A stretch of 64,000 nt of DNA from RPQJ01 sp963707145 (GCA_963707145.1 CAVPOQ010000008.1:558001-622000); one strand, 5' to 3'. Numbered from the stretch's first letter, positions 1 to 8,863 are shown. Program-made: numbers and translations. The notes: generated from the sequence alone by a model not told the origin.

Positions 1-33
1 TACTGCCGCCTCCTTCGGGCGCCCGGCACCGGC

Positions 34-240
34 ATGATCAAGTTCCTCATCGTCGCGACCCTGGCCGCCATCGTCGTGAGCCTCGGCACGGGCCTCTTTC
101 ATCTCGTGAAGGACGAGGGCCAGTCGAAGCGCATGGTCAATGCGCTCACCGTGCGCATCGCGCTGTCCGTGCTGCTGTTCGTCCTGCTGTTCATCGCCTG
201 GAAGGGCGGCATGATCCAGCCCCACGGCGTCGGGCCGTAG
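34..240 (+). CDS. Small twin-transmembrane protein, DUF2909-like
   Basis: The 68-residue product has two hydrophobic helices (about residues 3-24 and 42-62) joined by a short charged loop containing DEGQSKRMV. This fits the small DUF2909/twin-transmembrane-helix proteins found next to cytochrome c oxidase and SURF1 genes in Proteobacteria. It faces coxC tail to tail, the usual neighbourhood for this family. The molecular role is not known; an accessory role in oxidase assembly or stability is inferred from position only. ATG start at 34; the upstream region is cut by the window edge, so its promoter cannot be judged. Confidence 0.75.
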   Translation: MIKFLIVATLAAIVVSLGTGLFHLVKDEGQSKRMVNALTVRIALSVLLFVLLFIAWKGGMIQPHGVGP

Positions 241-247
241 AAGCGAA

Positions 248-267
248 CGGCCGCCCCGGGGCGGCCG
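248..267. terminator. GC-rich palindrome between convergent genes
   Basis: A perfect 20-base palindrome (CGGCCGCCCC followed by its reverse complement) sits between the stop of the small membrane protein gene and the end of coxC. It could fold on transcripts from either strand and act as a bidirectional terminator. No T-run follows on either side, so termination is inferred, not shown. Confidence 0.4.
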
Positions 268-333
268 CGCTCGGCTGTCTGGATCCCGGCCGCGGCCCGC
301 CGGTCGTCGTCCTGCCTGCCGGCGTCTGTCGGC

Positions 334-1215
334 TCAGAGCCAGTAGACGAAGATGAACAGACCCAGCCAGACCACGTCCACGAAGTGCCAGTACCACGCC
401 ACGCCCTCGAAGGCGAAGTGGTGGGTCGGCGTGAAGTGGCCCTTCATCACCCGCAGCCAGATGACCAGCAGCATGATCGCGCCGATGGTCACGTGCAGGC
501 CGTGGAACCCGGTGAGCATGAAGAACGTGGAACCGTACACGCCCGAGCCGAGCGTCAGGTTCAGCTCCCGGTAGGCGTGGATGTACTCCTCGGCCTGCAG
601 GCCCACGAAGGCGAAGCCCAGCAGGAAGGTGAGCGCCAGGAAGATCTTGAGGACGCCGCGGTTGCCGGCCTTCAAGGCGTGGTGCGCGATCGTGATCGTA
701 ACGCCCGAGGTGAGCAGAATGGCGGTATTGATCGCCGGCAGCCCGAACGCGGGGATGGTCTCGAACTCGCCACCGACGGCTCCCGGGCCGTTGGTCGGCC
801 AGCCGGCCTCGAAGCCCTCCCACAGGAACAGGTTGGTCATGTACTTCGCGCCTTCGCCGCCGAGCCACGGCACGGACAGCTGCCGCGCGTAGAACAGGGC
901 GCCGAAGAACGCCGCGAAGAACATCACCTCGGAGAAGATGAACCACATCATGCCCATGCGGAACGAGCGGTCCACGCCGGCGTTGTAGAGCCCGCGCTGG
1001 CTCTCGTCGATCACGGTGCCGAACCAGCCGAAGAACATGTAGGCGACCCCGGCGAGCCCGAGGTAGGCGACCCACGGTCCGAAGCTCCAGCCGTTGAGCA
1101 CGGCGGCCACGCCAAGCATGGTGATGAACAGCGTGACGGCCCCGATGGCCGGCCAACTGCTGCCGTGAGGGATGTAGTACTTGTCGCTGCCGTGCGCGGC
1201 GTGTGCTTGGGCCAT
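334..1215 (-). CDS. coxC: Cytochrome c oxidase subunit III
   Basis: The 293-residue integral membrane subunit belongs to the aa3-type terminal oxidase; subunit III stabilises the catalytic core and proton uptake. Seven hydrophobic helices are visible. The C-terminal stretch HFVDVVWLGLF is the family signature, and the length is normal. The ATG at 1215 (MAQAHAAHG) is chosen over an in-frame ATG ten codons upstream because AGAGAGGAA lies about 10 bases before it. It is the last gene of the minus-strand cox operon, downstream of ctaG. Confidence 0.96.
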   Translation of the reverse strand: MAQAHAAHGSDKYYIPHGSSWPAIGAVTLFITMLGVAAVLNGWSFGPWVAYLGLAGVAYMFFGWFGTVIDESQRGLYNAGVDRSFRMGMMWFIFSEVMFFAAFFGALFYARQLSVPWLGGEGAKYMTNLFLWEGFEAGWPTNGPGAVGGEFETIPAFGLPAINTAILLTSGVTITIAHHALKAGNRGVLKIFLALTFLLGFAFVGLQAEEYIHAYRELNLTLGSGVYGSTFFMLTGFHGLHVTIGAIMLLVIWLRVMKGHFTPTHHFAFEGVAWYWHFVDVVWLGLFIFVYWL

Positions 1216-1282
1216 GGCTCGAGCGTTCCTCTCTTTCTGCTGCAATCGCCGGCCGCCCGCGGCGGTCGACCCCCGTTCCAGC

Positions 1283-1828
1283 TCAACGCGCCGCGAGCTT
1301 CTGCTCCGGCAGCGTGTACATCGAATAGGCGAGCGTCATGCGGTCGACCTGCGGAGGCAGCTCCGGGTCGAGGATGAATCGCACCGTGAACTCGCGCTCC
1401 TGCGCCGGGCCGAAATGCTGCGGCGTGAAGCAGAAGCACTCCGTCTTCTGCAGGTACCGCGCCGTGTAGGACGGTGCCACGCTCGGCACCGCCTGCGCCG
1501 TCACCGGCACCGAGGCGCGGCTGCGGATCCGGAACTTCGCCTCGTGCAACCTGCCCGGCTGCACGACCAGCTCCTTCGCTTCCGGCACGAGTTCCCACTC
1601 GCCGCCGGGCGCGAGCATGGACATGAACTCGAGCGTCACCCGGCGGTCGGTCGCCGCACTCTCGGCGATCCGCGACGGCGCGTCGTTGACGCGGATGCCC
1701 GCCGCCTCGCAGATCACGTCGTACAGCGGCACCAGCGCGAACCCGAATGCGAAGCTTCCCGCCACCATCACGAGCAGGTGACGGGTGAGCGAGGCATTCT
1801 GGCGGCGCGTGGCCGGCTCGAGCTTCAT
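1283..1828 (-). CDS. ctaG: Cytochrome c oxidase assembly protein CtaG/Cox11
   Basis: This copper chaperone delivers copper to the CuB site of subunit I in the periplasm/inner membrane. The 181-residue protein has one N-terminal membrane helix (about 17-38) with the conserved VPLYDVIC, then a soluble beta-rich domain with the CFCF copper motif at 131-134. All three expected cysteines (40, 131, 133) are present. The start overlaps the stop of the 46-codon gene upstream (ATGA), which implies translational coupling in the cox operon. Confidence 0.95.
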   Translation of the reverse strand: MKLEPATRRQNASLTRHLLVMVAGSFAFGFALVPLYDVICEAAGIRVNDAPSRIAESAATDRRVTLEFMSMLAPGGEWELVPEAKELVVQPGRLHEAKFRIRSRASVPVTAQAVPSVAPSYTARYLQKTECFCFTPQHFGPAQEREFTVRFILDPELPPQVDRMTLAYSMYTLPEQKLAAR

Positions 1829-1965
1829 CCGCGCAGGCCGAGCACGCCCGAGGCGATGAAGGTCGCGTAGATGGCCAGCGCCACCAGCGCGAGCACGATC
1901 GCGTTGCGCCGGATGCGCCGGCGCTGCTGCTCGCCGGACCCTGCGGTGGAGTGCTGCTCGCTCAC
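1825..1965 (-). CDS. 46-residue single-helix protein between coxA and ctaG
   Basis: A GTG start at 1965 overlaps the coxA stop (GTGA), and the stop overlaps the ctaG start (ATGA), so the frame is coupled at both ends. The product has a polar, arginine-containing N-terminus (QQRRRIRRN) followed by one hydrophobic helix (about 22-43). Tiny one-helix proteins at this operon position are known in many Proteobacteria as oxidase small assembly proteins. The tight coupling is direct evidence that it is a real gene; the assembly role is inferred. Confidence 0.75.
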   Translation of the reverse strand: MSEQHSTAGSGEQQRRRIRRNAIVLALVALAIYATFIASGVLGLRG

Positions 1966-3569
1966 TTGACGACAGGAGCCTCGTCGAAGGTGTGGTACGG
2001 GGCCGGCGAGGGCACCGTCCACTCGAGGCCGTGCACCTGCGCGTCGTCCCAGACCTCGGCCGAGGCCTTGGCGCCGCCGCGCGCGCACTTCCAGATGACG
2101 TAGACGAACAGCAGCTGCGACAGGCCGAAGCCGAACGCGCCGATCGAGGAGACCATGTTCCAGTCGGCGAACTGCGTCGAGTAGTCGGGGATGCGCCGCG
2201 GCATGCCGGCGAGGCCGAGGAAGTGCTGCGGGAAGAACAGCACGTTCACGAAGATCGCCGACGACCAGAAGTGCCAGTTGGCGAGCTTCGTGTCGTACAT
2301 GTGTCCGGTCCACTTCGGCAGCCAGTAGTACACGCCGGCCATGATCGCGAACACCGCGCCCGGCACCAGCACGTAGTGGAAGTGCGCCACGATGAAGTAG
2401 GTGTCGTGGTACTGGAAGTCGACCGGGGCGATGGCCATCATCAGGCCCGAGAAGCCGCCGATCGTGAACAGGAACAGGAAGGCGAGCGCGAACAGCATCG
2501 GCGTCTCGAAGCTGAGCGAGCCGCGCCACATCGTGGCCGTCCAGTTGAACACCTTCACGCCCGTGGGCACGGCGATCAGCATGGTGCTGAGCATGAAGAA
2601 CATCACGCCCGCCAGCGGCATGCCCACCGTGAACATGTGGTGGGCCCAGACGATGAACGACAGGAACGCGATCGAGGCCGTCGCGTAGACCATCGCGTCG
2701 TAGCCGAACAGCGGCTTGCGCGAGAACGTCGGGATGATCTCCGAGACGATCCCGAACGCCGGCAGGATCATGATGTAGACCTCGGGGTGCCCGAAGAACC
2801 AGAAGATGTGCTGGTAGAGCACCGGGTCGCCGCCGCCGGCCGCCGCGAAGAACGTCGTGCCGAAGAAGTGGTCGGTGAGCAGCATCGTCACCGCGCCCGC
2901 GAACACCGGCATCACCGCGATCAGCAGGTAGGCGGTGATCAGCCAGGTCCACACGAACAGCGGCATCTTGAGCAGCGTCATGCCCGGCGCGCGCAGGTTC
3001 ATGATCGTGACGATGATGTTGATCGCGCCCATGATCGAGGAGGCGCCGGCGAGGTGGATGGCGAAGATCGCGAGCGGCAGCGCGTCGCCGGTCTGCAGCA
3101 CCAGCGGCGGGTAGAGCGTCCAGCCCGCAGCCGGGCCGCCGCCCGGCATGAACAGCGACAGGATCAGCAGCGAGAACGCGGCCACCAGCAGCCAGAAGCT
3201 GAAGTTGTTCATGCGCGGCAGCGCCATGTCGGGCGCGCCGATCTGCAGCGGAATCATCCAGTTGGCGAGGCCCACGGTCGCGGGCATCACGGCGCCGAAC
3301 ACCATGATCAGCGCGTGCACCGTCGTCATCGTGTTGAAGAAGCCCGGGTCGACGAGCTGCATGCCGGGCATGAACAGCTCGGCGCGGATCACGAGCGCCA
3401 TCGCGCCGCCGGTGAGGAACATCACCAGGCTGAACACCAGGTACATCGTGCCGATGTCCTTGTGGTTCGTGGTGGTGAGCCAGCGCTTGAAGCCCTTGGC
3501 CGGGCCGTGGTCGTCGTGGTGGTCGTGGGCGTGCCCGTGGGCGTGGCCGTGCGTGTGCGTCGTGCTCAT
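1962..3569 (-). CDS. coxA: Cytochrome c oxidase subunit I (aa3 type)
   Basis: The catalytic subunit of 535 residues carries heme a, heme a3 and CuB, and reduces O2 to water while pumping protons. Visible ligands: His85 and His398 for heme a, His396 for heme a3, and His261 with His310/His311 for CuB. Tyr265 in HPEVY is the cross-linked tyrosine. Glu263 of GHPEVY (D-channel) and the PTGVK lysine (K-channel) mark an A1-type pump. The first 21 residues are unusual: nine are histidine. The gene follows coxB with a 5-base gap and overlaps the next gene. Confidence 0.98.
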   Translation of the reverse strand: MSTTHTHGHAHGHAHDHHDDHGPAKGFKRWLTTTNHKDIGTMYLVFSLVMFLTGGAMALVIRAELFMPGMQLVDPGFFNTMTTVHALIMVFGAVMPATVGLANWMIPLQIGAPDMALPRMNNFSFWLLVAAFSLLILSLFMPGGGPAAGWTLYPPLVLQTGDALPLAIFAIHLAGASSIMGAINIIVTIMNLRAPGMTLLKMPLFVWTWLITAYLLIAVMPVFAGAVTMLLTDHFFGTTFFAAAGGGDPVLYQHIFWFFGHPEVYIMILPAFGIVSEIIPTFSRKPLFGYDAMVYATASIAFLSFIVWAHHMFTVGMPLAGVMFFMLSTMLIAVPTGVKVFNWTATMWRGSLSFETPMLFALAFLFLFTIGGFSGLMMAIAPVDFQYHDTYFIVAHFHYVLVPGAVFAIMAGVYYWLPKWTGHMYDTKLANWHFWSSAIFVNVLFFPQHFLGLAGMPRRIPDYSTQFADWNMVSSIGAFGFGLSQLLFVYVIWKCARGGAKASAEVWDDAQVHGLEWTVPSPAPYHTFDEAPVVK

Positions 3570-3574
3570 CTCGA

Positions 3575-4468
3575 TTACTCCGCGTTCGCGACCCGCAGGG
3601 CCGCCGCCTTCTCAACCGGTGTCCCAGCGGGAGCCGCCTGCGCCGCCTGCGCTGCTGGGGCCGCCGCGGCCTGCCGCGTTGCCTTCTGCGCCTCGAGCCA
3701 CGCGTCGAACTCGGCCTGCGTCTTCACCTCGACCACCACCGGCATGAAGCCGTGGTCGCGGCCGCAGAGCTCCGCGCACTGGCCGCGGTAGGTGCCGGGC
3801 TTGTCCGCCCGGAACCACAACTCGTTGATGTAGCCCGGGATCGCGTCCTTCTTCATGCCGAAGTCCGGCACCCACCAGGCGTGGATCACGTCGGTGGCGG
3901 TGATCAGCATGCGGACCTTCCTGCCCACCGGCACCACCAGCGGGTTGTCCACCTCGAGCAGGTAGTTCGCGACGCTCTGCGGCGCGATGCCGGAGTCGAG
4001 CTGGCGGGCCTCGTCGCTGCTGCGGGCGAGCGTCGAGTAGAAGGACACGCCGTGGTCCACGTACTCGTACTGCCACTTCCACTGGTAGCCCGTCGCCTTC
4101 ACGGTGAGCTCGGACCCGCGCATGTCGTCGATCTTGACCAGCGTCCGCGCCGCAGGGATCGCCATGCCCACGAGGATCAGCACCGGGATCACCGTCCAGA
4201 TGACCTCGGCCTTGGTGTTGTGGTCGAAGGTGGCGGGCACCGCGCCCTTCGATTTCCGGAAGGTCGCGATCGAGTAGATCATCACGGCGAATACCGCCAC
4301 GGCGATGGCCACGCAGATCCACAGGATCAGCATGTGCAGGCCGTAGATCTCACGGCTCAACTCGGTCACGCCGACCCGCAGGTTCACATCGGACCACGCG
4401 GCCATTGCGGGGCTGGTCCCTCCAGCCAAGGCCACGCCGGCCGCGAACGCACGCTTCACCATGTTCAT
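3575..4468 (-). CDS. coxB: Cytochrome c oxidase subunit II
   Basis: This subunit accepts electrons from cytochrome c through the binuclear CuA centre. The 297-residue product has an N-terminal signal-like helix ending in AMAAW, two membrane helices (about 44-68 and 88-108) and a periplasmic cupredoxin domain. CuA ligands are complete: His196, Cys231, Glu233, Cys235, His239, Met242. A short alanine-rich tail follows residue 260, without a cytochrome c domain. The ATG at 4468 is chosen because GGGAG lies about 11 bases upstream. First oxidase gene of the operon after the DUF2244 gene. Confidence 0.97.
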   Translation of the reverse strand: MNMVKRAFAAGVALAGGTSPAMAAWSDVNLRVGVTELSREIYGLHMLILWICVAIAVAVFAVMIYSIATFRKSKGAVPATFDHNTKAEVIWTVIPVLILVGMAIPAARTLVKIDDMRGSELTVKATGYQWKWQYEYVDHGVSFYSTLARSSDEARQLDSGIAPQSVANYLLEVDNPLVVPVGRKVRMLITATDVIHAWWVPDFGMKKDAIPGYINELWFRADKPGTYRGQCAELCGRDHGFMPVVVEVKTQAEFDAWLEAQKATRQAAAAPAAQAAQAAPAGTPVEKAAALRVANAE

Positions 4469-4539
4469 GGGCTGGAAAACTCCCGTTACGTTGACCGGCG
4501 ACGGCCTCCCCCGGCCGCCACCAGACCCGCGCCGCGCCC

Positions 4540-5043
4540 TCATGGCGCGAGCGCGGGGGACTCGCTCGTCTTTCCGACCAGCCGCTCGAGCCGCGCCGCA
4601 AGCCGCAGCCGCTCGTCGTCGGTGAGGAACCGGCCGACTTCGCAGGCGCGCCCGTGGGACTCGATCGTGAGCCGGCTCAGGTGCTGCGCCCGCAAAGGGC
4701 CGCGCAGTGTAACCCTCGCCCAATGGCGAGGAAATACCGTGCGGCGTGAACCGCTTGGACCGCGACGCTCGACCACCACTTCCGCGTCGGAGACGAGGAT
4801 GACCTCGCGCTCGGCGCCGCGCCGCAGGCTCGCCCGCACGGCCCAGGCCAGCAGGCCGATCTCGAGACCGGCGAACGGCAGGATGGGCCAGAGGCCCTGG
4901 GCGGCAAAGAAGATCGCGATGCCGAAGGTCACGGCGGCGAGGCCGCCGACGAACAGCCGGGCACCCTGGGGCGTGAGCGAGCAGTTCGGTGCAAGCTCGA
5001 TGCGTTGCATGGGGGCCGGCTCGGCCTGGGTGTCGGTGGACAT
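4540..5043 (-). CDS. DUF2244 domain membrane protein
   Basis: The 167-residue product starts with a short polar segment, then APNCSLTP, two hydrophobic helices (about 30-70) and a cytosolic domain with a conserved arginine-rich strand pattern (WARVTLRG). This matches the DUF2244 family, which commonly lies just upstream of coxB in Proteobacteria. No catalytic motif is visible and the function is unknown; a part in oxidase biogenesis is inferred from context. The MSTDTQ start at 5043 is used; an ATG three codons earlier is possible and neither has a clear ribosome site. Confidence 0.8.
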   Translation of the reverse strand: MSTDTQAEPAPMQRIELAPNCSLTPQGARLFVGGLAAVTFGIAIFFAAQGLWPILPFAGLEIGLLAWAVRASLRRGAEREVILVSDAEVVVERRGPSGSRRTVFPRHWARVTLRGPLRAQHLSRLTIESHGRACEVGRFLTDDERLRLAARLERLVGKTSESPALAP

Positions 5044-5209
5044 CGTGACCATGCGGGGCGGGCGATGATCGGGGCGCGAACCGGGCACTGGACTCTACCG
5101 GCGCACGGCTTCCCTGACAACGCGCAAGCCCCTGTACATCAATGAATTTTGCTTGACGATCGGCGGCTGCCCTGTGTCCTGGCCCGGCGTATGCCACCGC
5201 ACGGCGGGT

Positions 5210-5911
5210 TCAGGGCGCGGCGACCAGTCGCTGCAGCAGCCGCGGTCCCTCGAGGAGCGCGGCAACCACGCCGGGCGACGGATCCTCGAGACGCGGCAGG
5301 ACGGCCAGCGGCGGCTCTCCGAGCAGGCGCTCCAGCGAGCCGAGGTTCTGCTCGAGCCGGGCCAGGGCCGGGTCGACCAGGTTGCCGATCCAGCCGACGA
5401 ACCGACAGCGGCCGGAGTGCTCGATGGCCTCGAACGTCAGCCGGGCGTGATTGAGGCAGCCGAGCCGCAGTCCCACGACCATGATCACTCCGAGCTCGAG
5501 CCGCTCGGGCAGGTCGCTCAGGAAGCCCTCCGGGTGCAGCGGCACGCGCCAGCCGCCCGCCCCCTCGACGACCGCGACCTCCACATTGGCCGACGCCCGC
5601 CCGTACCAGCGGGTCAGCTCGTCTGCCGTCAGCCCGACGCCAGCCTCGGCCGCGGCCAGGTGCGGCGCGATGGACGGCTCGAAGCAGTACGGGTTGGTCA
5701 GCCCGTAGGGCAGGGCCACGGTGCCCGCAGCCGCCAGGGCCAGCGCGTCGGCGTTGCGCAGTCCCGCCGGGGTGCGTTCGGCGCCCGACGCAACCGGTTT
5801 GAGCCCCACCACACGGCGGCCCTGAACCGCCAGCAGGTGGACGAGACCGGCGGCGACCACCGTCTTGCCGACCCCGGTGTCCGTCCCCGTGATGAAGATC
5901 CCGTATGTCAC
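5210..5911 (-). CDS. bioD: Dethiobiotin synthetase
   Basis: It converts diaminopelargonic acid, CO2 and ATP into dethiobiotin, the penultimate step of biotin synthesis. The P-loop ITGTDTGVGKT lies at residues 7-17 and the VEGAGGW motif in the middle of the 233-residue protein; the length is normal. A GTG start at 5911 gives VTYGIFITGTDT, matching the family N-terminus. Last gene of bioBFHCD, separated from bioC by an AT-rich gap of about 75 bases. The start codon lies in a small hairpin (TGTCA, loop, TGACA). Confidence 0.95.
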   Translation of the reverse strand: MTYGIFITGTDTGVGKTVVAAGLVHLLAVQGRRVVGLKPVASGAERTPAGLRNADALALAAAGTVALPYGLTNPYCFEPSIAPHLAAAEAGVGLTADELTRWYGRASANVEVAVVEGAGGWRVPLHPEGFLSDLPERLELGVIMVVGLRLGCLNHARLTFEAIEHSGRCRFVGWIGNLVDPALARLEQNLGSLERLLGEPPLAVLPRLEDPSPGVVAALLEGPRLLQRLVAAP

Positions 5912-5987
5912 GAATGACAACCCGGGATTTCTAATAGCAAGACTAATGATCCTGAGACAGCCATCTCCATTAAATAAATCCGAAAAA
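5912..5987 (-). promoter_or_regulatory. AT-rich spacer between bioC and bioD
   Basis: This 76-base gap is about 40 % G+C inside an operon of roughly 70 % G+C whose other genes overlap or nearly touch. Read on the minus strand it holds an extended -10-like TGCTATTAG without a good -35 and an inverted repeat over the bioD start codon. It may be an internal promoter or a translational control region for bioD; neither is proven by sequence alone. Confidence 0.35.
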
Positions 5988-6872
5988 TCATCCAGGCCCC
6001 GGACGGCGCCGTCCAATCTGGTCGACCGCCACCGTCACCTCGCCGGGCGTGACTCTGTCGCGTGGCGGCCCGACCGGGCACCACGCCTGCCCGTAAACCA
6101 CCTCGTAGGTCGCTGGCAGCCGGCCGTCGCGCCGGAACTGCTCGTACCCAGCCGTCATGCGCGCAAGCGCCCCCTTGCCGGTCAGCCCCCGCGGCCGCCC
6201 GGCATTGGCGTTGTGCGCGCCGATGGCCTTCAGGTCGCCCATCAGGTCGCGCACCGACTCATAGGTGAGCGTGTAGCGCTCGACGTCCAGCACCGGCTCG
6301 GCGAGACCTGAGCGCACCAGCGCGTCGCCGAGGTCGTGCATGTCGATGAACCGGTTGACGTGTGTGTGGCCGTCGACCGCGCCCCAGGCCCGGCGCAGCT
6401 CGACCAGCGTGTCGGGGCCGAAGGTCGCGAAGCTCAGCAGCCCGCCGGGCCGCAGCACGCGGCGGCACTCGCGGAACACGACGTCCGGTTCGTTGCACCA
6501 CTGCAGCATCAGGTTGCTCAGCACGAGGTCCGCGCTCGCCGCGCGCAACGGCAGCGCAGCGGCGTCGGCGCAGACGCGGCGGAAGCGTCGCAGCAGGGTC
6601 TGGCGGCGGGTCGCCTGTCGCAGCATGCCGAGGGCGAGATCGAGGGCCACGACCTCGCTCCGGCGGTAGCGGCGCTTGAGCGCCAGCGACGCGTGGCCGG
6701 TGCCGGCGCCGAGGTCCAGCACCACGGCGGGTTCGAGGCGCACGACGTCGAGCCTGCCGAGCAGTTCGTCGCGGACCCGCGTCTGCAGCACCGCGGCGGC
6801 GTCGTAGCCGGCGGCGGCGCGACCGAACGAGCGGCGCACCCGGCTGCCGTCGATGCGAAACGGGTCGGTCAC
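5988..6872 (-). CDS. bioC: Malonyl-[acp] O-methyltransferase
   Basis: BioC methylates malonyl-ACP with S-adenosylmethionine to start pimeloyl synthesis on the fatty acid machinery. The 294-residue protein has the class I methyltransferase motif LDLGAGTG at 52-59, an acidic strand end ALDLALGML and LSNLMLQWCN, typical of BioC. The GTG start at 6872 overlaps the bioH stop (GTGA). BioC with BioH in one operon marks the BioC-BioH pimelate route. Order in the operon: B, F, H, C, D. Confidence 0.95.
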   Translation of the reverse strand: MTDPFRIDGSRVRRSFGRAAAGYDAAAVLQTRVRDELLGRLDVVRLEPAVVLDLGAGTGHASLALKRRYRRSEVVALDLALGMLRQATRRQTLLRRFRRVCADAAALPLRAASADLVLSNLMLQWCNEPDVVFRECRRVLRPGGLLSFATFGPDTLVELRRAWGAVDGHTHVNRFIDMHDLGDALVRSGLAEPVLDVERYTLTYESVRDLMGDLKAIGAHNANAGRPRGLTGKGALARMTAGYEQFRRDGRLPATYEVVYGQAWCPVGPPRDRVTPGEVTVAVDQIGRRRPGPG

Positions 6873-7656
6873 GCCGCCGCCTCGCCCGGGTGCCGCGCGA
6901 GGAAGCCACGGACCTCCGCGAGCACCTCGTCGGCGTGCGACAGGAACGGCGCGTGGCCGCTGCGCTCCACGAGCCGCAGCCGCGCGGCGGGCAGCGCGGT
7001 CGCGAGCGCGCGACCCGCCTCCGGCGGCGTGAGCCGGTCGTGCTGTCCGGCGATCACGAGCGCCGGCAGCGCGATCTTCGGCAGGGCGTCGCGCAGGTCG
7101 GCGTCGCGCAGCACGCCGAGGCCCGCGGCGAGGGCGCGCGGATCGGGCTCGCCGTGCGCGGCGAGGCGGCTGCGGAGCAGGCGCAGCGTCTCGAGCGCGC
7201 GCTCGTCGCCGCGCGTCTGCAGCGCGAGAAAGTTCTGCACGGTGCGACGGTAGTCGGCGGCGAGGCCGCGCGTGAACTCCTCGAGCACCTCGGCTGCATC
7301 CCGTGCTCCCAGTCCGGACCGGCAAGGAATCTCGGCGTCGTCGCCACGAGCACCAGCGCGCGACAGTGCCGCGGATGCCGGCGCACCAGCTCGAGCGCGA
7401 GCATGCCGCCGAGCGACCAGCCGAGCAGCGCCGCCCCGCGCGGCACGTGCGGGAACACTGCCCGGGCAAGTCCGGCGAGGTCGCGCGCCTGCGCCGTCCA
7501 CCCGCTGCGACCGTGACCCGGCAGGTCGAGCACGTGCAGGCGCGCGACCTGCGCGAGGCCGTCGAGCCACGGACCCCAGATCCCGCCGTGCAGCGCCCAG
7601 CCGTGCAGCAGCACGAGATCGGGACCGTCGCCGCGGATCTCGACGTGCAGCGTCAT
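6869..7656 (-). pseudogene. bioH: Pimeloyl-ACP methyl ester esterase, frameshifted
   Basis: BioH removes the methyl group put on by BioC. The N-terminal part (MTLHVEIRGDGPDLVLLHGWALHGG, nucleophile motif GWSLGG) reads from 7656, then the frame shifts. The C-terminal part (VLEEFTRGLAADYRRTV, the acid at GQHDRLTP, the histidine at GHAPFLSH) continues one frame over. The switch lies between about 7290 and 7312 and corresponds to one missing base. Catalytic Ser, Asp and His are all present across the two frames, so this is more likely a sequence error than a dead gene. Start overlaps the bioF stop (ATGA). Confidence 0.85.
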
Positions 7657-8846
7657 GGCGCGCGCGCTCCGGCCGGCGTCGCGGCGAGTCCAGCCAGCGC
7701 GTCGAGCAACTGGTCCACGTCGGAGTCCGTGTGTGCTGCAGACAGCGTGATGCGCAGGCGCGAGCTGTCGGCCGGCACGGTAGGCGGTCGGATCGCGGGC
7801 ACCCAGAGACGCTTTGACCGCAACGCGTCGCTCGCGGCGAGCGCGGCAGCTTCGCTGCCGAGCAACACCGGCTGGATCGGCGTGTGCGAGTCCAGGAGCG
7901 CGAGACCGAGGCCGGCCGCGCCGCCCCGGAAGCGCTCCACGTGTGCCCGCACCCGTTCGCGTCGCCAGGGTTCCTCCTGCGCCACGCGCAGCGCGGCCCG
8001 CGTGGCCGCGGCGACGGCCGGCGGCAGCGCCGTCGTGTAGACGTAGGTTCGCGCGCGCTGCAGCAGCGTCTCGATCAGCGCGTGCGAGCCCGCGACGAAC
8101 GCCCCGCAGGTGCCGAAGGCCTTGCCGAGCGTGCCGACGAGGATCGGCACGTCGGCCGGAGCGAGCCCCGCGGCCTCGACTGCGCCGCCGCCGTGGGCGC
8201 CGAGCACGCCCACGCCGTGCGCGTCGTCCACGAACAGCCAGGCGCCCCGCGCGCGGCAGAGCGCAGCGAGTTCCGGCAGCGGCGCGACGTCGCCGTCCAT
8301 GCTGAACACGCCGTCGGTGACGACCATCGTGCGGCCCGCGCCCGCGCGCTCCATGCGCGCCGCGAGCGCTGTCACCTCGCCGTGCGGGTAGCGCGCGAAG
8401 CGGGCGCCGCTGGCAAGGCCCGCATCCAGCAGCGAGGCGTGATTGAGGCGGTCCATGTACACGCGGTCGCCGCGACCGAGCAGCGTGGTCACGACGGCGA
8501 GGTTCGCCATGTAGCCCGTCGAGAACAGCAGCGCGCGCTCCCGTCGCGTGAACGCGGCGAGTTCCTCTTCGAGCGCGTGGTGCTCGCGGCAGTGGCCGCT
8601 GACGAGGTGCGAGGCGCCGCTGCCGACGCCCCACTCGCGCGCCGCAGCGGTGAAGGCCTCGACCACACGCGGGTGGTCGGCGAGGCCGAGGTAGTCGTTG
8701 CTGCAGAAGGCGAGCAGGTCCTCGCCGTCGACGCGGACGCGGGTCGTCGCGGCGGCGCGCGACTCGACCGTGCGCCGCCGGCGCAGCCGTCCGGCCGCGG
8801 CGAGCTGTGCGAGACCCGCCTCGAGCGATGGCGCGAGCGGATCCAT
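7653..8846 (-). CDS. bioF: 8-amino-7-oxononanoate synthase
   Basis: This PLP enzyme condenses pimeloyl-ACP with L-alanine. The 397-residue protein has the alpha-oxoamine synthase pattern: FCSNDYLGL at 47-55, His136 in NHASLLD, the aspartate of DDAHGVGV at 207-214, and the PLP lysine Lys242 in GTLGKAFG. Length is normal. The ATG at 8846 lies 17 bases after the bioB stop. Next gene is bioH. Confidence 0.97.
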   Translation of the reverse strand: MDPLAPSLEAGLAQLAAAGRLRRRRTVESRAAATTRVRVDGEDLLAFCSNDYLGLADHPRVVEAFTAAAREWGVGSGASHLVSGHCREHHALEEELAAFTRRERALLFSTGYMANLAVVTTLLGRGDRVYMDRLNHASLLDAGLASGARFARYPHGEVTALAARMERAGAGRTMVVTDGVFSMDGDVAPLPELAALCRARGAWLFVDDAHGVGVLGAHGGGAVEAAGLAPADVPILVGTLGKAFGTCGAFVAGSHALIETLLQRARTYVYTTALPPAVAAATRAALRVAQEEPWRRERVRAHVERFRGGAAGLGLALLDSHTPIQPVLLGSEAAALAASDALRSKRLWVPAIRPPTVPADSSRLRITLSAAHTDSDVDQLLDALAGLAATPAGARAP

Positions 8847-8863
8847 CGCGCGCCGGGGCGGGC

